From Flavobacterium daemonense (GTDB taxonomy: Bacteria > Bacteroidota > Bacteroidia > Flavobacteriales > Flavobacteriaceae), in NCBI RefSeq assembly GCF_007341385.1, contig NZ_VJYD01000003.1, positions 310,001-374,000 of the forward strand: a DNA stretch of 64,000 bases. The letters run 5' to 3'. Under the pieces are notes generated by a model. That model was not told the DNA's origin. It was given only the letters and a program-made list of their open reading frames with translations, and searched no databases. A program made the translations under genes and the position numbers. Positions 33,411-39,829 of this stretch are shown one piece after another; position 1 is the stretch's first letter, and each line of letters opens with the position of its first letter.

Positions 33411-34646
33411 CTAGAAAATGCTGTAAGATAATAGCAAATCTAAACTGCTGAAATCAGTAGAAAAAGGCATGTAGTTGTGTGCTAGATTTTTGCCAGCATT
33501 GTATCTAATTTCGGTGCTGATTTTGTTTTTAAAATTGTAACCAAGACCAAGTGCAAAGTTGCCTTGCGCTTTTCCATCTAAATTCACATATTTTGATTCA
33601 TAAGTAAATTTTCCGCCCAAAGTAACGGCATAAGCCACATTTACAAATATTTTTGAATTTTGATTTAAAAACAAATAATGGCGCACGCCTATTGGAAGAC
33701 TAAAACCTGAATATTTTACGGTAGATGGATGCTCAACATGTTGGCTGTTATTCACGCTGTAAAGTACACCATAATCTTTGCTGTCTTCATATTTTTGATA
33801 GAATAAGCCGATGAATGCGCTCCATTTATTTTTATTAAAAGGGAAAACGTACTCGCCTTCAACACCAAATGTAGGTTGCGTTTTGTTGTCGTATTTGGCA
33901 CTTTGGTATCCAGAACTTTCTGCTCCACTTACTGTTAGAGAAGTGAAACTTACACCTGCTGATGCTTTTAAGTGAAAAATGCCTTTATTTTTATCATTTA
34001 TGGTTTTTTCAATAGTAGTGGCATCTACATTGTTATACTTTAAAAAATATTTGACTAGAGATTCTGTTTTGTATTCCAGCCTTTTGATTTCATTTTCGCT
34101 GGTATTTTCATTCTTTACGTTATTAAATAACTGTTGTTTGAAATAATTGTTTTCTTCGGTTGTACCGGCTCCAGTTAGATCATCTACCATAAGATACTCT
34201 TTAAAAACAAGCTGTTCTGTTGGAATATTCTCTGTTTCATAAAAAAATCTGGCGAAATCTTTAGTAAGATAATAGTATAATGTTGCTTTTCCTTGTACTA
34301 ATACTTTTAGAAAGACGGTGTCTTCTTTCCAGACAGGATTTTTTGTTGTTGAAATATTTTCTAATCGATTGTCTGATTGGTCGATTTTTACGGTCGCTCT
34401 TTTAAATGTAGCACCGTTTTCGACACCAAATTCTTTTACAGTTGCAATAGTTTCTGTTTTAATATCAGTGTCATCGCCGGCAATTTTGTACTTGAAGTCG
34501 ACAGGGTTATTGTACCAGTCAATATTTTTTATGAAACAGGCTGTTTTTGTTCCATTATTCGAAATAAAATATCCTTTTTCGAAAGATATTTGAGCATTAA
34601 TTGCTGAGAAATAAAGAAATAATGTTAATAGTAAAAATTTTTTCAT
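33411..34646 (-). CDS. Outer-membrane beta-barrel protein, tandem paralogue 2
   Basis: A 411-residue exported protein from ATG 34646 (MKKFLLLTLFLYFSAINAQI); the longer frame would add an implausible 21 residues. It aligns with the preceding paralogue along its whole length (ISFEKGYFISNNGTKTACFI against ISFEKGYFISNDGTKTECFI) and ends SSLDLLLSYSIF. Each copy has its own hairpin, so the pair arose by tandem duplication including flanks. Probably an outer-membrane protein of unknown role. Confidence 0.75.
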   Translation of the reverse strand: MKKFLLLTLFLYFSAINAQISFEKGYFISNNGTKTACFIKNIDWYNNPVDFKYKIAGDDTDIKTETIATVKEFGVENGATFKRATVKIDQSDNRLENISTTKNPVWKEDTVFLKVLVQGKATLYYYLTKDFARFFYETENIPTEQLVFKEYLMVDDLTGAGTTEENNYFKQQLFNNVKNENTSENEIKRLEYKTESLVKYFLKYNNVDATTIEKTINDKNKGIFHLKASAGVSFTSLTVSGAESSGYQSAKYDNKTQPTFGVEGEYVFPFNKNKWSAFIGLFYQKYEDSKDYGVLYSVNNSQHVEHPSTVKYSGFSLPIGVRHYLFLNQNSKIFVNVAYAVTLGGKFTYESKYVNLDGKAQGNFALGLGYNFKNKISTEIRYNAGKNLAHNYMPFSTDFSSLDLLLSYSIF

Positions 34647-34785
34647 AGAAATGGTTTTGGTTGCCGAAAGTATAAAAAGGAAAATTTGTTTTTTTACGGG
34701 TTTCCTCATTTTCGATTTTTTTTGCTAAAAAAAATTAGAGGTTGAAACTTTCTTTACTTTATTCTATCCGATTTAGTATTGCTTT

Positions 34786-34816
34786 TTGATATTGCCATTG
34801 CCATTGATTATATTTG
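34786..34816 (+). promoter_or_regulatory. Canonical promoter of tyrS
   Basis: TTG at 34786-34788, 20 bp, then TATATTTG at 34809-34816. The -7 box overlaps a TTG that would be an upstream start, which settles tyrS on ATG 34835. Confidence 0.8.
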
Positions 34817-34834
34817 CGCAAAATATTATTAAAA

Positions 34835-36130
34835 ATGAAGAATCTAGTTGAAGAATTAAAGTGGCGCGGTTTGTACCATGATAGCATGCCAGGAACGGAA
34901 GAACAATTGCTAAAAGAGGTAACATCGGCTTATATTGGTTTTGATCCAACGGCAGATTCACTGCATATAGGCAGTATGGTTCAGATTATTTTATTGGTTC
35001 ATTTAAAGAATTTTGGTCATCAGCCAATTGCCCTTGTGGGCGGTGCGACCGGAATGATTGGTGATCCTTCTGGAAAATCTGATGAAAGAAATCTGTTGAA
35101 CGAAGAGACTTTGGCTAAAAATGTTGCGGGAATCAAGAGTGTTCTGTCTCGTTTTTTAGACTTTAATTCAAAAGAAGCAAATTCTCCAATCATGGTAAAC
35201 AACTATGACTGGATGAAAGAGTTTTCGTTTATTGATTTTGCACGTGAAGTTGGAAAACGAATCACTGTAAATTATATGATGGCGAAAGACTCTGTTAAGA
35301 AAAGATTGAGTGGAGAAGGTGAAGGAATGTCTTTTACTGAATTTACATATCAATTAATTCAAGGTTACGATTTTTATCATTTATATAAAAACAACAACTG
35401 TCTTTTGCAAATGGGAGGTTCTGATCAATGGGGAAATATTACCACTGGTACAGAATTAGTTCGCAGAATGGGTGGTGAAAATGCGAAAGCTTTTGCGTTG
35501 ACTACACCTTTGATCACAAAAGCAGACGGATCTAAATTCGGTAAATCTGAAGGTGGAAATGTTTGGTTAGATGCTGACAAAACTTCAGTTTACAAATTTT
35601 ACCAGTTTTGGGTAAATGCTACCGATGTTGATGCTGAAAAATATATCAAAATCTTTACTTTTTTAGATAGAGAAACAATTGACGCTTTAATTGCTGAGCA
35701 CCAAGCGGCGCCGCATTTAAGAATTCTTCAGAAGAAATTGGCTGAAGAAATCACGATTTTTGTTCATAGCAAAGAAGAATTAGAAAAAGCGATTCAGGCT
35801 TCAAATATCTTATTTGGAAATTCGACTTCTGAAGATTTGAAAAAATTAGACGAAGCTACTTTTTTAGAAGTTTTTGACGGAGTTCCGCAGACTGAAATCG
35901 CAAAAGCTGATTTAGAAAACGGATTAGATATTATTACTGTTTTAAACGAAAAAACAGGTTTCTTCAAATCTAACGGAGAAGCTAGAAGAGCTTTGACGGC
36001 AAATTCTATTTCGGTAAACAGAGAAAAAATCAAAGAAGATTTTGTTTTGACAGCAAATGATTTGATCAACAATCAATTTGTGTTGTTGCAAAGTGGAAAG
36101 AAAAATTACTTTGTGATAAGAGTGGTTTAA
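34835..36130 (+). CDS. tyrS: Tyrosine--tRNA ligase
   Basis: A 431-residue cytosolic class I synthetase. The HIGH-like motif is in [20 protein letters not shown], tyrosine-binding residues in [18 protein letters not shown] and [20 protein letters not shown], and the KMSKS-like motif in [13 protein letters not shown]. The C-terminal S4-like RNA-binding domain is present ([20 protein letters not shown]). The start is fixed by the promoter. The 3' gap holds a relic of the LuxE-like gene that acts as a terminator. Confidence 0.96.
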   Translation: MKNLVEELKWRGLYHDSMPGTEEQLLKEVTSAYIGFDPTADSLHIGSMVQIILLVHLKNFGHQPIALVGGATGMIGDPSGKSDERNLLNEETLAKNVAGIKSVLSRFLDFNSKEANSPIMVNNYDWMKEFSFIDFAREVGKRITVNYMMAKDSVKKRLSGEGEGMSFTEFTYQLIQGYDFYHLYKNNNCLLQMGGSDQWGNITTGTELVRRMGGENAKAFALTTPLITKADGSKFGKSEGGNVWLDADKTSVYKFYQFWVNATDVDAEKYIKIFTFLDRETIDALIAEHQAAPHLRILQKKLAEEITIFVHSKEELEKAIQASNILFGNSTSEDLKKLDEATFLEVFDGVPQTEIAKADLENGLDIITVLNEKTGFFKSNGEARRALTANSISVNREKIKEDFVLTANDLINNQFVLLQSGKKNYFVIRVV

Positions 36131-36140
36131 AGTTTGTTTA

Positions 36141-36170
36141 ACCGTTTAATCGGTTAATTGTTTAATCGAT
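36141..36170 (+). repeat. Inverted repeat arm, partner at 36671-36700
   Basis: AT-rich 30-bp segment with AACCG/CGGTT words. Its reverse complement matches 36671-36700 at about 25 positions. The two arms bracket the 36309-36656 gene in inverted orientation. Confidence 0.6.
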
Positions 36171-36203
36171 TTTTAAAGAGATAATTAAACAAAAAAATAT
36201 AAA

Positions 36204-36241
36204 CGTCCCAATGGTTCGAAAGAGCTGTTGGGATTTTTTTT
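36204..36241 (+). terminator. Terminator of tyrS, apparently a relic of an acyltransferase gene end
   Basis: TCCCAA and TTGGGA stem followed by eight T. The 38 bp match 33 of 38 positions of 36753-36790, which is coding sequence near the end of the LuxE-like gene. The minus strand here reads KKNPNSSFEPLGRL against KKNPNNSFEVLGRF in the intact protein. Confidence 0.7.
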
Positions 36242-36308
36242 ATTTTTAGAGAAATAAAATCGAATGTTTTTTTTAGTAAGTTTATTCCCTAACTAAAACT
36301 AAAAACTA

Positions 36309-36656
36309 ATGATTGGATTTTTATTTATTTACTGGATTTGGAAAGCATTTGCCAATTTGGCCGAAGAAAACGGCAAGAACAAGTGGCTTTATTTTTTCAT
36401 TGGAATTGTGTCTTATTATGCAGGGGTAATTTTTTCCGGATTTGCTATAGGTCTTTTTTCTGCTTTGCTTGGATTTGAAGATTTTGCAAATGAGGACACT
36501 GTAAATCCAGCTTGGAGTTTGCTTTTTATAGTTTTCGGTGGTTTAGCTTGCTATGGAATTTATAAGCTTTTAGAACATAAAGGCGAAAAAGAAAGAGAGC
36601 TTTCGCAAGAAGACAGTATAGAAAATATCGGAATCAACAATGACATTCAAAGTTGA
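36309..36656 (+). CDS. Small membrane protein of unknown function
   Basis: A 115-residue protein with an N-terminal hydrophobic segment (MIGFLFIYWIWKAFANLAEE), two central helices (about 26-50 and 68-87) and a charged C-terminal tail. I do not recognise the family with certainty. It lies alone between tyrS and the convergent LuxE-like gene, flanked by an inverted repeat pair. Its transcript probably ends at the TCCCAA/TTGGGA hairpin inside the opposing gene. Confidence 0.65.
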   Translation: MIGFLFIYWIWKAFANLAEENGKNKWLYFFIGIVSYYAGVIFSGFAIGLFSALLGFEDFANEDTVNPAWSLLFIVFGGLACYGIYKLLEHKGEKERELSQEDSIENIGINNDIQS

Positions 36657-36670
36657 TTTAATTAGATTTT

Positions 36671-36700
36671 TCGGTTAAACAAATAACCGATTAAACGAAT
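36671..36700 (-). repeat. Inverted repeat arm, partner at 36141-36170
   Basis: See the left arm. It lies between the small membrane protein gene and the LuxE-like gene stop. Confidence 0.6.
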
Positions 36701-36706
36701 CAACAA

Positions 36707-37702
36707 TTAAAGAACCATCAGATTGCATCCGCGAATATCAGAATTATCAAAACGTCCCAAGACTTCAAAAGAGTTGTTGGGATTTTTTTTGCCTAAATCC
36801 TGCGTTGCAATAAATGAACATGAATTGATGTTTGCCAAATCAATAACATTAATACCGCCAGTTTTTCCGTTGTTTACATAAGTTAAAGCATCTTCTGGAT
36901 CGCGAACAAGAATGTTCATCCATGCGGGACATTCAAAAACGCCGTCACCTAGTGAATAGGCCTGCGCCAAAAGTTCGGTCATTCCGTATTCTGAATGTAT
37001 AGAGGTTACGCCAAAACCTTTGCAAAGCAATTCATGAAGCTCTTCGCGGATCATTTCTTTTCGCTTTCCTTTCATGCCACCAGTTTCCATGATAATGGTA
37101 TTTTGAAGCTGAAATTGGTGTTTTTCGATTAAATCGAGCAATGCATAAGTAACGCCAATTAAAATGACATTCTGGCCGGCTTCATCAAGTTCTGTAAGTT
37201 TCTTGATTAAGTCATCGTGATTGTGCAAATAAAACCCACTTTCAGGCTGATTTGACAGTTTTATCAAATCTTCGACCATATAAATCAACGATGAACCGTC
37301 GCGCTCTAAATAAGACGGCAAAAGAGCTAAAACAACGTAATCCTCTATATTGCCGTAAAATTGAGAAAACCCCTGACGATAACTTTCTTCATAAAGCGAA
37401 ACATCGGTAACTAAGTGACGGCTTGTAACCATTCCGGTTGTACCGCTGCTGGTGAAAGTAACCTGAGGAAAATCAGTATTGGAAACGACTTCGTGGGATT
37501 TGAAAAATTGAATGGGTAAAAACGGAATTTCTTTAAGCGATTTTACCTGTTGTGGATTTACGTTTAAATAATCACAGAAATCACGATACACTTTATTGTT
37601 CTCGTGCTGAAAACGAAAAACCTTTAAGGCTATTTTTTCAAATTGTTTCTGACTCGAAATCGTAAATATATCGCTGGCTGTGATCAAAACTTTTTTTTGC
37701 AA
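36707..37702 (-). CDS. LuxE/PaaK-family acyl-protein synthetase-like protein
   Basis: A 331-residue cytosolic protein of the ANL superfamily branch that includes LuxE. Features: QQVKSLKEIPFLPIQFFKSH, the phosphate-loop equivalent TFTSSGTTGMVTSRH near residue 85, HSEYGMTELLAQAYS (adenylate-binding Tyr-Gly-Met-Thr-Glu) and the terminal FEVLGRFDNSDIRGCNLMVL. Such proteins activate or transfer acyl groups; in Flavobacteriia they occur without lux genes, often with surface-glycan or lipid synthesis. The codons for NPNNSFEVLG also form a plus-strand terminator-like hairpin (36753-36790). The partner substrate is unknown. Confidence 0.85.
   Translation of the reverse strand: MQKKVLITASDIFTISSQKQFEKIALKVFRFQHENNKVYRDFCDYLNVNPQQVKSLKEIPFLPIQFFKSHEVVSNTDFPQVTFTSSGTTGMVTSRHLVTDVSLYEESYRQGFSQFYGNIEDYVVLALLPSYLERDGSSLIYMVEDLIKLSNQPESGFYLHNHDDLIKKLTELDEAGQNVILIGVTYALLDLIEKHQFQLQNTIIMETGGMKGKRKEMIREELHELLCKGFGVTSIHSEYGMTELLAQAYSLGDGVFECPAWMNILVRDPEDALTYVNNGKTGGINVIDLANINSCSFIATQDLGKKNPNNSFEVLGRFDNSDIRGCNLMVL
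36753..36790 (+). terminator. Plus-strand terminator inside the LuxE-like coding region
   Basis: TCCCAA/TTGGGA stem with eight T following. It would end transcription of the 36309-36656 gene while coding on the opposite strand. A 33/38 copy lies after tyrS. Confidence 0.55.
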
Positions 37703-37711
37703 AGATATTTA

Positions 37712-37831
37712 TTTTTTAGTGTTCGGTGTTCAGTTTTTTAGTGTTCAGTATTCAGTTTCGGCTTAAAGTTTGCACCAAAGTTCGCAAACGGCAACTGAAC
37801 ACTAAAAAACTGAACACCGAACACTAAAAAA
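37712..37831. repeat. Perfect 38-bp inverted repeat
   Basis: Arms 37712-37749 and 37794-37831 are exact complements, built of GTGTTCAGT/GTGTTCGGT words, with a 44-bp loop. It lies just upstream of the LuxE-like gene start and next to the terminator of the sorting-domain gene. Confidence 0.88.
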
Positions 37832-37860
37832 AAAAGCTCCATCAAAGGAGCTTTTTTTTT
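37831..37860. terminator. Bidirectional terminator of the sorting-domain gene
   Basis: AAAAAGCTCC and GGAGCTTTTT perfect 10-bp stem, ATCAAA loop, A run left and T run right. Confidence 0.9.
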
Positions 37861-38197
37861 ATCGTATAATCAGCTTTCGTGTTGCTGATGCGTTTTCTTC
37901 ACTTATTTTAATGATGTAAACACCGGGAACTAAATCTGAGACATTCAATTCTCTGGTAGCTATATGTGTTTGAAGTACTTTTTTACCGAGAAGGTCAAAT
38001 ACAATAATTTCTTTCTCTAAATCATTTTTAGATGTGATGTAAACCTTACCATTAGTGACCGGGTTAGGGTACAAGCTTAGTCCCTCAATGGCAGTTGTCT
38101 CTTGAGTTTTTGGTAATTGTTTACTGTCTTGTGCCGAAACACTCACAGTAAAGAAAAAAGCCAATAAGAATGTAATATAAAAGTAGTTTTTTGCCAT
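37859..38197 (-). CDS. Minimal type IX secretion cargo: signal peptide plus C-terminal sorting domain
   Basis: A 112-residue exported protein from ATG 38197 (MAKNYFYITFLLAFFFTVSV, then SAQ). Almost the whole mature protein is a type A T9SS sorting domain: LSLYPNPVTNGKVYITSKND, EIIVFDLLGKKVLQTHI, SDLVPGVYIIKI and RKLIIR at the end. There is virtually no passenger, only about 20 residues. It follows the lipoprotein of the phosphate locus, but two terminator-like hairpins lie between them, so it probably has its own promoter (TATATTTA on the minus strand, 38217-38224). Confidence 0.87.
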   Translation of the reverse strand: MAKNYFYITFLLAFFFTVSVSAQDSKQLPKTQETTAIEGLSLYPNPVTNGKVYITSKNDLEKEIIVFDLLGKKVLQTHIATRELNVSDLVPGVYIIKISEENASATRKLIIR

Positions 38198-38253
38198 CGC
38201 ATGTATTTGATTACTGTAAATATACAAAAAAAATTACAAAAACTACGCCAAAA

Positions 38254-38283
38254 AAAATCATCCGTAGAATTTAGGATGATTTT
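38254..38283. terminator. Hairpin between lipoprotein and sorting-domain genes
   Basis: AAAATCATCC and GGATGATTTT perfect 10-bp stem with 10-nt loop and an A run on the left, which is a T run for minus-strand transcription. Confidence 0.7.
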
Positions 38284-38352
38284 AACATTTTATAAGTCTT
38301 TTCTTATTTTTAATAAAGTTTGGATATTGTTTTTTCTAACATTATATCAAAC

Positions 38353-38385
38353 AAAAAAATCCTTCGAAAATATTCCGAAGGATTT
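38353..38385 (-). terminator. Terminator of the receptor-lipoprotein operon
   Basis: AAATCCTTCG and CGAAGGATTT perfect 10-bp stem (38357-38366, 38376-38385), 9-nt loop, A run at 38353-38359 on the plus strand giving a U tail to minus-strand RNA. Confidence 0.85.
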
Positions 38386-38412
38386 AATATAAAGTTTGCT
38401 TTTAGGAACTTT

Positions 38413-39780
38413 TTAGAATAGACCAGGCGCTTTAGTAGCGAAGTCATAGTTTGTCCAAGCGAAAACAGATTTGTCAGCACCAACAGCAGCAGTGTTGTTG
38501 AAAACAAGTTTTGCAAAATCAGTAGACAGAAAAGCTGGATAAGTAGTAACTCCGTTAGCAATTACTGCGTTGTAGTTTGCGCCAGGAGCTGGACTATCAG
38601 GAGATGTAGTTACACCTGGTTGACCGCTGAAAGTTGGGCCTGTATAGTTAATATCGATAGTAACATTAGCAGCAATAGCAGTACCTGTTGCATCGTTAAA
38701 TTTAAACAAACCGTTTGTAGGCAAGTTTGTTGCATCACCCCAAACTACTTTTGTATTTGTTAAGTTGATTTTACAACCTGTTCTGTAAGTTGCAAGAGCA
38801 CGAATTTTATAAGCAGTGTTGTTTGCATCACCAGAATCTTTACCAGCTCCATTGTAAACACCAATTGAGAAGTTTGTCATAGTTGGGTTAGACAAGTTTG
38901 CTGTATTAGAAGGAGTTGAGCCAAGATCAGAGAAGAAACCATCACCTTCCATCATACCAGAACCGTTAGTGATGTCGTTAAAGCCAGCTTCACGAATTTC
39001 GATTACGTTTTTTGCTGTACCTTTCCAACCTAAACACCAGTCAAAAGTATCATCTGCAGAGTTTACAACTAAAAGGTTTTCAACATTTACAGTTCCACCA
39101 AAGAATTCGATGTTATCATCTGCACCGTCGTGTAACCAAAGGTTTTTAAGAATTGTTCCTGTACCTTGTGCATATAATGAAAGGTTGTTTCCTTCTTTTG
39201 TACCGTTGATACGAGCACCTGCGTAAGCAATCTCTACGTATTGTAATTCTCCTGATGAATCGTCATCTTTATTAGAACCGTATGTAGCATCTCCAATTTC
39301 AGTTGCTTGAGTGTAGCTACCATCTCTTGATCCGTTTGGAGAAACAAGAGTTGCTTTACCACATAAAAATACACCAGCCCAGTCACCAGGTAATTTTCTG
39401 TCAGATGTGAAAACAATTGGTTTAGCAGCTGTACCAACAGCTTTTAATTTTCCACCCATGTTTACTTGTACACGTACGTTTGTACCACCTTGAGCACCAG
39501 AAGTATTTGCAGTAAATTTAACACCTGGATCAAGTGTTAAAGTAAATCCGTCAATAACAACTAAAGCACCATCTAAAACATAATTTCCAGCTGGTAAAGT
39601 AATATTACCTGCAACAGTACCTTTTAAAGAATTTGGGTTATAATCTGGATCAGTTAATGAAGTGATTAACCCGTCTTTAGTTCCTTCTGTAGGGGTGGTG
39701 TCGCTGTTGTCGTTACTACTACAACCTACTACCATTGTTGCTGCAATAGCAAGCATAAGCATTTTTTTCATTTGTTTCAT
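38413..39780 (-). CDS. Surface lipoprotein paired with a TonB receptor, probably phosphate-regulated
   Basis: A 455-residue lipoprotein (MKKMLMLAIAATMVVGCSSN, lipobox Cys near residue 20, followed by a Ser/Asp/Thr linker that favours surface display). Repeated short beta segments (GNYVLDGALVVIDGFTLTL, AKPIVFTSDRKLPGDWAGVF, LHDGADDNIEFFGGTVNVEN, VVNSADDTFDW) suggest a right-handed beta-helix with Asp-rich turns. No catalytic site is obvious. It lies 49 bp downstream of the receptor gene in one operon and ends at a terminator, as SusD-like partners do, though it is not a SusD homologue. A ligand-capture role for a phosphorus compound is inferred from the Pho-like promoter. Confidence 0.75.
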   Translation of the reverse strand: MKQMKKMLMLAIAATMVVGCSSNDNSDTTPTEGTKDGLITSLTDPDYNPNSLKGTVAGNITLPAGNYVLDGALVVIDGFTLTLDPGVKFTANTSGAQGGTNVRVQVNMGGKLKAVGTAAKPIVFTSDRKLPGDWAGVFLCGKATLVSPNGSRDGSYTQATEIGDATYGSNKDDDSSGELQYVEIAYAGARINGTKEGNNLSLYAQGTGTILKNLWLHDGADDNIEFFGGTVNVENLLVVNSADDTFDWCLGWKGTAKNVIEIREAGFNDITNGSGMMEGDGFFSDLGSTPSNTANLSNPTMTNFSIGVYNGAGKDSGDANNTAYKIRALATYRTGCKINLTNTKVVWGDATNLPTNGLFKFNDATGTAIAANVTIDINYTGPTFSGQPGVTTSPDSPAPGANYNAVIANGVTTYPAFLSTDFAKLVFNNTAAVGADKSVFAWTNYDFATKAPGLF

Positions 39781-39829
39781 TTTAATATTAGTATTTGTGT
39801 TGATTTAAAATTATTTAGGTTAAGAATTT

